From the NCBI GenBank assembly GCA_019752635.1, contig JAIELX010000091.1:1-56881 (forward strand): a stretch of DNA of 56,881 bases, written 5' to 3'. Shown here piece after piece: positions 24,820-34,500 of the stretch. Both the position numbers and the translations under genes were made by a program. Below the pieces are notes generated by a model that worked only from the letters and a program-made list of their open reading frames with translations, did not search any database and had not been told where the DNA came from. The first letter of the stretch is position 1. Every line of letters begins with the position of its first letter. This DNA is from Candidatus Obscuribacterales bacterium. GTDB lineage: Bacteria > Cyanobacteriota > Vampirovibrionia > Obscuribacterales > Obscuribacteraceae.

Positions 24820-27582
24820 ATGAGTTTGAGCATACGAGCGCGAGCCGAAGCGAACACTGACAACACCGCAGCAGAACAAACTAAAGTCTCCTCTGTTTTG
24901 CTGAAGTCCGACACGTTTTTCGCACTTCTGGTTTTTGGGCTGGTGTTCGCACTGTGCTTGTGGCAGAATCCTTCGTCTATAGAACCCAGGACCACGCTAT
25001 ATTTCGACGGCGGTCACTACCTGGAATCCTGTAAGCAAATCTCCTCCGCCGTTCATGATTGGTTGGGCGGTGTTGCAAATAAAACAACAGCCGAATCTGT
25101 TGCCTACTACTTGCTTCTAGATGGCCCGGTTTTACCTTTGGCGGGCGCTCTGGCCTTTGCGCTACAGGCAAAGGCTCCCAATCCCGCCGACTGGTTTGTG
25201 CTTGTACAAATGCAGTGTTTGCTACAAGCTTTTGCGGCGACAATCATTTACTCTTTAACGAGAGTTTTGACAGGGCGACCGGCCGCAGGCCTGTTCGCCG
25301 GGTTGATGTGGGGGGCTTATCCCGCCACTATTGCCTCGTGTGGACTATTTCTAACGGAACCGCTTGCTTGTGCCCTGGTACTGTTGGCAGTGGCGTGCCT
25401 TTATCGGTTTCTGGTTCGTGAATGCAAGTTCGGTGTGGCGGGGGCTGCCGGTAAGGTTTTTGCTGGTTCTGTCCTGGGTACGTTGGCTTTGCTCAAGACT
25501 GCCCTGATTCCCGCTCTGGGGCTAATTGCAGTTCTCGCATTGCTGTGTTCGCAATCCAGGAAGAAAGGGTTGGGCGCACTGGTATTGGTTTGTGTTGGCG
25601 CCATACTTGCGCTGGCGCCTTGGATGGCGTTCACGCAATATGCCACTGGTCAAATGACGCTTTTCCCTTCGCGAAAGCCCGTGTACAACATTGCAACCGG
25701 TATGAATATCGAGAGCGATGGCTGGGGCTGTTATCCGACCCATCCGGTGACGGCAATGTTTAGCGATGATGAGTCTGGATTGTCCGTGGTCGCGGGAATG
25801 TACGCCGCCCACCCGGCTGAGATTTCGAATCTGTTCTTGCGCAAAGTTACGCGTTTTTGGACATATCCCTGGAATGATTTTCGCTACCGCATCTGTGGAT
25901 TGAATTTCAGGTTTCAAACCCTCGCGCAATCCCTTCTGATCATGCTCGGACTCTGCGGCGCCGCGTTGTACGGTTCGTTCGCGATGGCTCGTCGTGGCAT
26001 CAATCGCTCACAGCTCTTTGTTGCATTCAGTGCCATCGGCATTATCGCTGGTCATTTAGTTTATTTGCCTTTTGAAGGTATTGCTCGCTATGGATTCACC
26101 GCGATGCCGTTCTTCGTCATACTTGCGGCTTCAGTTCTCGTACTGGCTGTGAACAGGAAGGTTGCGGCGATCTCAATTCCATGGCTGGTTACCCTTCTAG
26201 TGACCGCCAGTTTACTGCAGGTTGATCTTTTGCCATACACCGTGGCCTTGCTTGCAGGCACCGACGCTGGTATGGCGCTGGAGTTCGTGTTGAAGTTTGG
26301 TTTGGTTGCGGGAAGTGTTTGCTTCTCCACCATTGTGCTGCAGCAGTGTCTTGATCCGGAACAGGTGCGATGCAAACCTGTTTTGGCAACGCTGGCTGCG
26401 ATTGTTACGTCGGTTTCTGCGCTGATTCTGTTTGCTTTTGAGTACTCCGAGCGCGAATGCAGGCAATGGCAAAGTCCATTGAAGCAAGGAATGTCGGTCA
26501 CTCGCAATGTGGACCTTTCTCGGGCTGCGCGCCCGGACTGGGCCCTGGTGCTTGTCGACGGCGATGCTGAAATTGCAAATGCGCAGGTTGCGGTGAATGG
26601 AACTGTCATCAAGCAGCCGCTTGAATCGCTCTATCAATATTATGGTCGCAGGTACGACTTGCAAAATTACATCGGGATGTTTGCTTCTTTGCAGAGACAG
26701 TCACCCGACAAACTTCGTCAATGGCGAGCCGTTCAAATTGATCCTGAGTTGCTGAATCTTCGCTCGAGCGAAAACGAGTTGAGGGTGACGGCGACGACGG
26801 CGAAGGGAACCATATTTGGTGACTTTGTGCGTGAGGGCAGCCGTGAGCTGTTATTGCCGTCGTTCGAGCAGATAAGCCCCGGAAAGCTTTTCAATTCAGC
26901 TGAAGACAGTTTTGACTGCCGAATGATGCAGAAAGTCGGCGCGGCTCCTTCTGTGGAAAAATGCGTTCTCTGGACGGCTGATCAGATAAAGAACGCTAGG
27001 GATCTCTCAACAAGACCAGGGGGCCAGCAAGGTCGTTTTCGTGTATTTCTGTTAGCCGGCTATGGCAATCTGGCTGCGAACCGAGCTTCTTCGCCCGTTG
27101 TAGAGAGTGAGTCCGCGACGGTTGATATTCCTGTTGGTTCGCACTTGTTTGATGAGAGTGTACGACCGGGAATCGGTGTCGGCCAGAGGCTGGAACTGAA
27201 ACCATCTGCCATCCCTTATCGCGCCCAAGTGGCTATCCCGACATCGGCACTCGGACGCTCTCATGTGCGTATTGAAATCGGGGGCAGTGCCCGTAGCGCC
27301 GGAGGCGCTGGTAATCTCGCCATTGCTGGAGTTTTGAAGACTGGAAATAAACAAGATCTGGCGGCGATCCTTCCCGGGTCACCGGCATTGTTCAAAGTGG
27401 ATGGTACGGCGCAACCCTTCCACCTGCAAGCTGATGTGCCCTCTGGTTCGCTTCGAGGCACGGCTCCTGCGGTTCTAGTCGAGCTGAGTTCCTCCGTGCC
27501 CATAGTCTGTGATAAGCTGAATTTGCGGTTGCGTTCCGTACAAAAGGCCGATTTCGATGGACATGCACTCAAGTTTTTCTAG
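24820..27582 (+). CDS. GT-C membrane glycosyltransferase with large outer domain
   Basis: This 920-residue protein has an N-terminal span at about 31-50 and then the outer-loop motif TLYFDGGHYLES with Asp63, the usual place of the GT-C catalytic acid. About ten more spans run to near 470-545. The second half (about 545-920) is soluble, has beta-rich character (RTAPAVLVELSSSVPIVCD near the end), and probably lies outside the membrane as a carbohydrate-binding domain. The layout is that of ArnT/GT39 relatives using polyprenyl-phosphate sugars. It follows rmlC after 58 bp in the same direction and may share its promoter. The long soluble half is unusual among such enzymes. Confidence 0.78.
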   Translation: MSLSIRARAEANTDNTAAEQTKVSSVLLKSDTFFALLVFGLVFALCLWQNPSSIEPRTTLYFDGGHYLESCKQISSAVHDWLGGVANKTTAESVAYYLLLDGPVLPLAGALAFALQAKAPNPADWFVLVQMQCLLQAFAATIIYSLTRVLTGRPAAGLFAGLMWGAYPATIASCGLFLTEPLACALVLLAVACLYRFLVRECKFGVAGAAGKVFAGSVLGTLALLKTALIPALGLIAVLALLCSQSRKKGLGALVLVCVGAILALAPWMAFTQYATGQMTLFPSRKPVYNIATGMNIESDGWGCYPTHPVTAMFSDDESGLSVVAGMYAAHPAEISNLFLRKVTRFWTYPWNDFRYRICGLNFRFQTLAQSLLIMLGLCGAALYGSFAMARRGINRSQLFVAFSAIGIIAGHLVYLPFEGIARYGFTAMPFFVILAASVLVLAVNRKVAAISIPWLVTLLVTASLLQVDLLPYTVALLAGTDAGMALEFVLKFGLVAGSVCFSTIVLQQCLDPEQVRCKPVLATLAAIVTSVSALILFAFEYSERECRQWQSPLKQGMSVTRNVDLSRAARPDWALVLVDGDAEIANAQVAVNGTVIKQPLESLYQYYGRRYDLQNYIGMFASLQRQSPDKLRQWRAVQIDPELLNLRSSENELRVTATTAKGTIFGDFVREGSRELLLPSFEQISPGKLFNSAEDSFDCRMMQKVGAAPSVEKCVLWTADQIKNARDLSTRPGGQQGRFRVFLLAGYGNLAANRASSPVVESESATVDIPVGSHLFDESVRPGIGVGQRLELKPSAIPYRAQVAIPTSALGRSHVRIEIGGSARSAGGAGNLAIAGVLKTGNKQDLAAILPGSPALFKVDGTAQPFHLQADVPSGSLRGTAPAVLVELSSSVPIVCDKLNLRLRSVQKADFDGHALKFF

Positions 27583-27649
27583 CATTCGGGTAGATAAAGT
27601 ATTACCATCGTGCAACAACGGACTTGTGTTGGAGAGGGGCTGATAATCA

Positions 27650-28249
27650 TTGAGAAGGCGTGCGCTGTGGCAATCGAAAAGCATCAGGCCTTGGATCCGG
27701 CTTGCATTAGTCGTTTGTGTAGTGACTCTACCGGTGGTTTCACCTGTAACGGTCGCAGCGGCTGCTACTCCCGACAAACAACTGCTCTTTACTATCACTG
27801 ACTACGGGAACAACGTCGCGCATGGACCGGAAGGCAAGAACTGCTGGCTGGTTCAGAATGCGGGCGAATGGAAGTGGGTTAGCAACCAGTATGCGGCTGG
27901 TCGAGATCATCTGCCGTTACCTGCTGGATGCGATTTAAAGAGAGACACTCTGGTGGTAATTGATTACGGTTTGGCTACCTCCGCCGTTCACCTTTACGTT
28001 GATGATGTGTTCAGATCGAAAGACGGCTTGGTGGTCGAGACTGCGCTGCGCATGCCGGCTCAGGGTGTAGAGTCCGGTGGCAAGGCCCATCGTTTGTTGC
28101 AAGTTGTTCGCTGTGCCAAGACTGCGGGTCCGTTGATTGTTCGGGTCAGGTATCAGGAGTATGACTCATTGGGCTTTATCCGGGATAAGACCGGTCCCTT
28201 GCCGACTCGCGAAATTCTCTTGCGAGGAACTGAGCCCGGGTCGCCCTGA
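27650..28249 (+). CDS. secreted protein of unknown function
   Basis: The TTG at 27650 is preceded by GGAGAGGGG (27631-27639), a strong ribosome binding site that decides the start. The 199-residue product has a basic N-terminus, a hydrophobic core (LALVVCVVTLPVVSPVTVAA) and a likely Ala-X-Ala cleavage near residue 39. The mature domain is beta-rich, with two or three Cys (GKNCWL, PAGCDLK, VVRCAKT) and no catalytic motif that I know. It sits between a GT-C gene and the second MBOAT gene, so an envelope role is likely. Nothing more specific can be said. Confidence 0.7.
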   Translation: MRRRALWQSKSIRPWIRLALVVCVVTLPVVSPVTVAAAATPDKQLLFTITDYGNNVAHGPEGKNCWLVQNAGEWKWVSNQYAAGRDHLPLPAGCDLKRDTLVVIDYGLATSAVHLYVDDVFRSKDGLVVETALRMPAQGVESGGKAHRLLQVVRCAKTAGPLIVRVRYQEYDSLGFIRDKTGPLPTREILLRGTEPGSP

Positions 28250-28345
28250 AAATGAGCGCATGTATGCCTCCGGACCTTTCTGAATCAGTGCCGTTGGTAG
28301 ATCTTCATCCGCGGTTCGGCTACAAAATGAAGCGGTTCAAATAGC

Positions 28346-28361
28346 TTGACAACTATTGTCA
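28346..28361 (+). promoter_or_regulatory. -35 box overlapped by a perfect inverted repeat
   Basis: TTGACA (28346-28351) is a perfect -35 hexamer about 60 bp before the second MBOAT gene, though the -10 region is weak. It overlaps TGACAA-CTA-TTGTCA (28347-28361), a perfect 6-bp inverted repeat with a 3-bp spacer. This is the expected place for a repressor to bind. The regulator is not identifiable. Confidence 0.4.
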
Positions 28362-28406
28362 TGGTAACATTTGTCCCTCTTGGCACCGATTAGGTTACGT
28401 TGGAAC

Positions 28407-29858
28407 ATGCTGTTTACCAGCCTGCAATACATTCTTTTCTTGCCCCTGATAGTCGCGCTCTATTGGCTCAGTCCTCGCAAGTTACGTTTGCCATTACTTT
28501 TGGTGGCCAGCTATTACTTCTACATGAGCTGGATGCCCGTGTTCATCGTTCTGATACTCGGAATGACCTTGTTCAATTGGTTGTGGGGAGCGTTTCTTTA
28601 CAGGGCTGAAAACAAGAAAAAGCTAATCTTCGGAGTCGGTGTCGTCGCCAATTTGCTGTGTCTGGCGTTTTTCAAATATTCGAATTTTTTGCTCGATTCG
28701 TTCGGCAGCGCTGTTCAGCTCTTCACGCGACACAATCCCGGGTGGCATGCCGATATCATTCTGCCGCTCGGAATCTCGTTTTTCACGTTCGAGTTCATTC
28801 ACTACTTGTTTGAAATTTATCGTGGTGGCAAACCCATCAAATCCTTCGTGCTTTTCGCTCTTTTTGCCGCATTTTTCCCAACGCAGATAGCAGGACCGAT
28901 CAAACGATACAAAGACTTTGAAGAGCAGATGCTCTCAGACACGCATCTACGACTTAGCCACTTTGATGAAGGCGTGCCATTGATTATTCTGGGCATGGCC
29001 AAGAAACTACTTTTAGCAGATAATCTTGCTACGTTCGTGCAAATGGGGCTAAGCGATCCGCGTGCCTACGGTTCGCCTGAAACATGGCTTTTTGCATACG
29101 CTTTCGCATTTCAAATCTACTTCGATTTCTCGGGCTATACCGACATCGGTCGTGGTTCGGCCATGTTGTTTGGCTATCACATCCCGATTAATTTCAATAT
29201 GCCGTACATTGCGCGAAACATTTCCGAGTTTTGGCATCGGTGGCACATCTCACTGTCCACCTGGTTGCGTGATTACTTGTTCATTCCGCTTGGTGGCTCG
29301 AGAGGCGGACGGATACTGACTCACCGCAATTTGTTCTTAACTATGGCCATCGGAGGACTATGGCATGGTGCTTCCTGGAACTTTGTGATCTGGGGTGTAT
29401 TTCATGGTCTGGCGTTGATTCTTCATCGCGAATTTGGTTTCTTTAAAGAAAAAGTTTCGTGGCTGAAGAATGCAATTGACTCCCCTCTGGGAAATCTCGC
29501 TTCGATTTTTGTCACCTTCCATGTGGTTTGTATCGGCTGGGTTTTCTTTCGGGTGCAGGACATCGGGCAAGCTTTCTTTATCGTCAAAAGAATGTTGGTG
29601 TTGAGCCCTATCTTTACCAGATTGGAAGGACACAACTTTCTCGTTCTCAAGCCGGATCTGCCGGTGGTGGTGCCTGTGGTGCTAATCATGGTAGCGTTAT
29701 TGGTAATTCTCAATGTGCCGATTAGTCGCGCTTCCGAGAAAGGCTGCTTCCGGCAGGCACCGGCGCCATTGAAGGCGCTCTTCTGCACCATACTCATATT
29801 GGCAATGATTACATTCCAGCCGGACAATAGCGCGCCGTTTATTTACTTCCAGTTTTAA
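28407..29858 (+). CDS. second MBOAT family O-acyltransferase
   Basis: The frame opens at 28371, but alignment with the first MBOAT protein (MIFSSIQYLIFLP versus MLFTSLQYILFLP) puts the start at the ATG 28407, giving 483 residues. All signatures are present: YYFYMSW, LPLGISFFTFEFIHY, GPIKRYKDFE, FDFSGYTDIGRGSA, FWHRWHISLSTWLRDY, and GLWHGASW with the active-site His at about residue 320. It should carry an acyl group across the membrane for O-acylation of an extracellular polymer. Unlike its paralogue at 7854-9332, no SGNH gene lies next to it. The partner could be the SGNH protein at 52565-53560 or one from the first module. A separate promoter with a possible operator precedes it. Confidence 0.92.
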   Translation: MLFTSLQYILFLPLIVALYWLSPRKLRLPLLLVASYYFYMSWMPVFIVLILGMTLFNWLWGAFLYRAENKKKLIFGVGVVANLLCLAFFKYSNFLLDSFGSAVQLFTRHNPGWHADIILPLGISFFTFEFIHYLFEIYRGGKPIKSFVLFALFAAFFPTQIAGPIKRYKDFEEQMLSDTHLRLSHFDEGVPLIILGMAKKLLLADNLATFVQMGLSDPRAYGSPETWLFAYAFAFQIYFDFSGYTDIGRGSAMLFGYHIPINFNMPYIARNISEFWHRWHISLSTWLRDYLFIPLGGSRGGRILTHRNLFLTMAIGGLWHGASWNFVIWGVFHGLALILHREFGFFKEKVSWLKNAIDSPLGNLASIFVTFHVVCIGWVFFRVQDIGQAFFIVKRMLVLSPIFTRLEGHNFLVLKPDLPVVVPVVLIMVALLVILNVPISRASEKGCFRQAPAPLKALFCTILILAMITFQPDNSAPFIYFQF

Positions 29859-30160
29859 GCAAGCAAATAAATGAGAATTCGAAAGTTTCAAGAGCTTGGC
29901 TAAAAGTGTTTTCTATGTTGGTGGGGCATTGCAATTGTATTTCTGCATCAAGGGTAATAGATGGTCGGATTGTCAGATATACAATGAGCGTTTGACCTCA
30001 GTGAATCCGCACGAGATACCGGAGAACGCTCATCATGTAGAGAAAGCGTGTTATTGGTAAAGACCAAGCCCAAGCCGCCTGCAAGCTTGCACGCAGAACA
30101 AACAATCGGGTTTGCTCGGGTTAAGATCTAGTATAACCTTGTAGCCTACTTGAGGTAACA
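29859..30160. other. intergenic stretch with a -10 element near its end
   Basis: These 302 bp hold no open frame with a recognisable product and no terminator hairpin with a T-run. Near the end, TATAAC at 30132-30137 could be the -10 box of the next gene. Confidence 0.45.
30132..30137 (+). promoter_or_regulatory. possible -10 element before the GT-B gene
   Basis: TATAAC, five of six consensus bases, lies 24 bp before the GTG at 30161; a TTTGCT 15 bp upstream is a poor -35 partner. GAGGTAA between it and the GTG is the ribosome binding site that supports this start. Confidence 0.35.
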
Positions 30161-31327
30161 GTGGCGCACACAGTCCTGATTGAAGCGATGTTTTCCGGCG
30201 GCGAAGGCAGTGAGAGAGGTATTGCTGAAAGTTGGATTGAGGCCGTCGTCCAGATGCCGGAGGTGGACAAAGTAATAATACTTACAAGCTGTGACCGAGG
30301 GATAATCAATAGCAAAGAACAAGTTGTTTGCATTGCGCCAGCAAAGGTAGCCTGGCAAGTTATCTTCCGGTTTTGTTACGGTCTGCGCTTATACGGGTTT
30401 GCTCGGTTATTTTACGGTTTGTACTATTTGCATTGGTTGCGCGAGTCGTCGCGCCAAGCCAACATGCTGGCACGTGCATGCCATATTGACCTGGCTGTTC
30501 ACGTCGGCTTCAGCTCGCTCTGGTTCGGATCTCAGTTGGCATCACTCAAGCAAACTGGTACTCGTATAGTAGTGTGCGGTAACCTGCCAGTTCCTCCCCC
30601 TGCCAATCTTCGACCGTTTGCCGCGTTGACCGATGCATTACTGGAAAGCACGGCGGTGCATGTGTGCCGCATTCTTTCCCCGCTAGCAAGTTCCGACGTA
30701 ATTGCTTGTGCCACCACCGGTACGCTTTTTCTTGTTCGCCCTGCGTTTCCTAACGTTATTTGCGAGCTATGCCCTGAGGCTGCGCGTCCGTTGGTTCTTC
30801 AAAAACAAGTTGAGAGGCTGGAGCGAGTACTCTATTTCGATCAAGCATTGGTTTTAAGAAAGGGAAGGAAGCTGTTACTCGCGGCTCTCCGACTCAACGG
30901 TCAAAGGTCGCCTGTACCATTGCGAGTCTTCAGTTCCAAGCCCGATGACTGGAAATGCTTCGAGAATGTTGAGGTGAGCGGGAAAGTGTCTGAGCTTGAG
31001 TTCTTCGAGGAGTTGGCCCGAAGCCGTTTTGTTCTGTGTACCAGTCTGCGAGAAGGGTTGAATACCACTGTTTGCAAGGGGGCGACCGTCGGCGTAATTC
31101 CTATCGTTACAGACCTGAGTGGCTTCGAATCGCTGAATGACGATTCTTGCATAAGACTTGATAGTCGCACAGAGGCGATTTCAGAGCTATTGCGCTGCCT
31201 GAAACGGGCTAACGACATGTCGATTGAAGACAAGCTCGTGCTGTCCGAAAATGCCAAGAAATGGGGTGAGTCTATGACCGATAAGTCTCGCTTGCAGGAG
31301 TGCATTCGGCGCTGGTTGAAGCCTTGA
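30161..31327 (+). CDS. GT-B fold glycosyltransferase (GT4-like), divergent
   Basis: This 388-residue protein starts at a GTG with a good ribosome binding site (GAGGTAA). The N-terminal half has the shape of the acceptor domain of a GT-B enzyme (VLIEAMFSGGEGSERGIAES then VDKVIILTS). The C-terminal half has LFYDQALVLRKGRKLL-like and VPLRVFSSKPDDW segments and the nucleotide-side motif ARSRFVLCTSLREGLNTTVC followed by GVIPIVTDLSGF, which matches the pattern of GT4 enzymes: a Glu-containing loop, then small residues and a Pro-X-V/I strand. No signal peptide is present. It lies between the second MBOAT gene and the GH2-like gene. The sugar and acceptor are unknown, and family membership rests on pattern only. 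Confidence 0.68.
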   Translation: MAHTVLIEAMFSGGEGSERGIAESWIEAVVQMPEVDKVIILTSCDRGIINSKEQVVCIAPAKVAWQVIFRFCYGLRLYGFARLFYGLYYLHWLRESSRQANMLARACHIDLAVHVGFSSLWFGSQLASLKQTGTRIVVCGNLPVPPPANLRPFAALTDALLESTAVHVCRILSPLASSDVIACATTGTLFLVRPAFPNVICELCPEAARPLVLQKQVERLERVLYFDQALVLRKGRKLLLAALRLNGQRSPVPLRVFSSKPDDWKCFENVEVSGKVSELEFFEELARSRFVLCTSLREGLNTTVCKGATVGVIPIVTDLSGFESLNDDSCIRLDSRTEAISELLRCLKRANDMSIEDKLVLSENAKKWGESMTDKSRLQECIRRWLKP

Positions 31328-31470
31328 GGAATTGTCGCCGCGCTGGACCACCACTAGCACTGAAACATCTGTGTACGCCGCTGCGACAAAATCTGCTTGA
31401 AACGACGCGGTCCCTGGCATGATGCTATGGCGAACGAAAGACAAAGACGTAAAATCTGTTTCGATTCGAG

Positions 31471-31476
31471 TATACT
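31471..31476 (+). promoter_or_regulatory. possible -10 element before the GH2-like gene
   Basis: TATACT, five of six consensus bases, lies 66 bp before the ATG at 31543. No convincing -35 box is seen at 16-18 bp. It suggests a transcript for the GH2-like - acyltransferase - DGD-protein run. Confidence 0.3.
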
Positions 31477-31542
31477 GCATTGGGAACGTTCGTTGAAACC
31501 GTTCGAGATCGGAACAATATTGACGCTTCTTTAGACATCAAA

Positions 31543-34500
31543 ATGAAAGCATTCACTTTTGCCAATGTTTTCGCTGTCACAGTGCTGTTGGCGGCGGTTT
31601 TTGTGCTCCTCAGTTGCCATTCCTCAGCTGCCACCGCTGAGTTGTGGCCAGCTCCGTGTGCAGTCTCATTACCGGCGCAGACCGTTAGCGATTTGCAACA
31701 GCATCCTGTTAGCGGCAGAGGCAAACTAGTTCTGAACGGAAACTGGCTATTCTCTCCGACCTGGAGTGGACCGCAACAGCAGTTTGGCTCGTCTCAGCCA
31801 GTTCCCGGAACCTGGAAATGGTCCAATCTGCTGCCGAGCGCGCCGGCCCGTCGCTTTGATAATCTTGCTCGAGGATTTTACTTCAAGCATGTAATCATTC
31901 CACCCGGTTGGAGTCACAGTCGAGTGACATTAGACCTTCAAAGAGTTTCTACTGATGCCCGGGTCTATGTCGACGGCAAGTTGGTCGGAGCTTTGGCGTT
32001 TCCGACCGCCCAGCTTGATGTGACTGCCGCCATCGGCAATAAAGCTGAGTGCGATATTGTTATAGAGGTTGCCGCGGCCCGAGACGAAGAAGAAGCGATT
32101 AGACTTTTGGATGTAACGGATAACTCCACACCGGTTTACTCGGCTACGCAGGCGCATGCAGCAAAAGGTCTAATAGGTGATGTCGTTCTCGATGCCAGAC
32201 CTCAAGGCGTAGCTATTGAATATGTCACCATTCGAACATCGGTACGCAAGCGTTTGTTTGTAGCCGAGGTAAGTCTTAGTGCTGCATTGTCAGCACCGAT
32301 ACAGGTTCTTGCCGACATCAAGGACGCAGATGTCGATCAAACGGTTAAGCAGTTTAGCTGCACCGTTGCACCTTCATCTTCGAAAAAACTGGTCTGTGCC
32401 TGGTCATGGCCGGACGCAAAACTATGGCAGCCGGGCTCGCCACACTTGTATAAGTTGAATCTGCGCTTAAAAGCACCGGGGTTCAACGACGAGATCGCGG
32501 ACCAGTTCGGATTTAGAGAATTTTGGATTCAGGGAAAACAGTTTTACCTTAACGACAAGCCAATTAACTTGCGGCCCGCAGTCGTCAACATGGGAGCCAA
32601 CACCATGTCGGCCGATGCTGTCACAGTAGGTGGAGTGATAGACGGTCTAATGAAAGCAGGCTTCAACTGTCAGGAGATGTGGCCGTCGAACAGCGACACT
32701 CGAGGTTCCATTTCGCTTTATCGCTGGTGGTACAAGGAGGCCGACAAGAGGGGGTGGCTAACCTTAGCGGCGGCACCGGACGTTTTGCCGTTTGTGCGCT
32801 CCTGGCCTGCTAAGCGAAATGATTTTGTGAGGTTTGTCGACTTCGCGGTTTCTACTGCAAGGAATAATCCTTCCATCATAATGTGGACGACAAGTCCGAA
32901 TCTTTTCGCTAACAAAGCACTTGACGATCCTGATTGGCTGGGACGAATCGGGCCTGATAACAAGACCTATCCCCTCTATGAAGAGGTGGCGCAGATAATT
33001 AAGGAAAGAAGCCGTGATCGTCCAGTCTTTTCACATAACGGTGGAGTGTGCGGCGACATTTACAGCGAGAATAATTACCTGTGCCTGACTCCGTTGCAGG
33101 AAAGGGAGGAGTGGCTTCAATCTTGGGCTTCTCGCTCAAACATGCCTTACATGGCGGTAGAATTTGGGACGCCGTTTAACTGCACCGTGCTGCGCGGTCG
33201 CGCTGAATTTCCTCAAGCGATAGTAACAGAACCATTAATGACCGAGTATTGCGCGGTGTATCTCGGGGAAAAGGCATACCGTTCGGAAACGGATCAATAC
33301 CGCCAGGAGATTGCCAGAAGGTACAACCCCGTCACCGGCCAATACCGGTCATGGCAAAGAGAACCTACGCTCTGCTTCTCTCCGGCATTCCAAGAGTTGC
33401 AGGAGTTGTTTTCACGAAACACGTGGCGAAGTTGGCGAACCACAGGCATCACCGGAGGGATGATACCCTGGGACTCCGGCTATGGATGGCAGCCTCCTGC
33501 TAGTCCATCGCCCGCACTGACTGTGGTTAGAGGCACCGGGGAAGGTGTGATCGGCCCGTTCAAGAAAGCTGTCGAGAACTCGTGGCTCTACTATCTTCAA
33601 GAAAGAGGAGGATGGATAACCGCGGCGGCCGGGAATGCGATAACGAGTAACAACGGGGACTATCTTGCCTATATCGCGCATAAAGGTAGTGGAGCCGATC
33701 TGCTGAAGAAAGATCATCACTATCGTTCAGGTCAGACGCTGGAAAAGCAGATTGTCGTTATGAACGATTCGTTGGCCGATTGTCCATACTCGCTAAATTG
33801 GTCCGTGCAGGTTGCCTCGAATATCGTCGCCAGTGGAAAGCTCACAGGTACGATACCAAATGCAAAGAAACTATTTTTGCCCTTTCAGTGCAAGCTACCG
33901 ACTGTATCCACCAAGACTGACTGTCGGATCATTTTGAGCGGAAGCATTAATAATAGGCCTGTGCCCGAAGATCAATTCCAATTGCGAATCTATCCGCAAG
34001 CTACGACAGATACGTCGGTGGTGGCGATAGAAGATCCTCTGGGCGATAGCAGCAAGTACCTGAAGCTCCTCAATTACAAATGTGCTCCGCCGAACCCCGG
34101 TAGTAAGGTCGTTGTTCTGGGTCGCAACGCCCTTTCCTCAGGAAAAGTATCTCTTGAATCCTACCGGACCTTTGTCGAAAAAGGCGGTGTGCTGGTTTTG
34201 CTGAGCCAACACCCTGATTGGTTGAAAAGAAAAGGCTTCAGGGTTTGCCCTCAAGTTACACGCCGAGTCTTTTCGGTTTCATCCGGTGGCGAACAGTTGA
34301 AATTAGATTCTGAAGATCTTCGTGACTGGAACGGTGCCGGCAGCCTTGTACCTACTAATACCATTGGTGGTGAGTTGCCTTACCCTGCCTATGGCTGGCA
34401 TAGAAGCAACCAGGGGAGCGTTAGTAGTGCTTGTATTGAAAAACCCCATCATGGAAGCTGGCGCCCGCTGCTTGAAGCGGAATTCGACTTGGCTTATTCG

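Noticed and set aside
30161..31327. anti-phage or toxin-antitoxin interpretation of the divergent GT-B-like protein and its neighbours
   Set aside because: The C-terminal pattern fits a glycosyltransferase and all flanking genes are envelope glycan genes.
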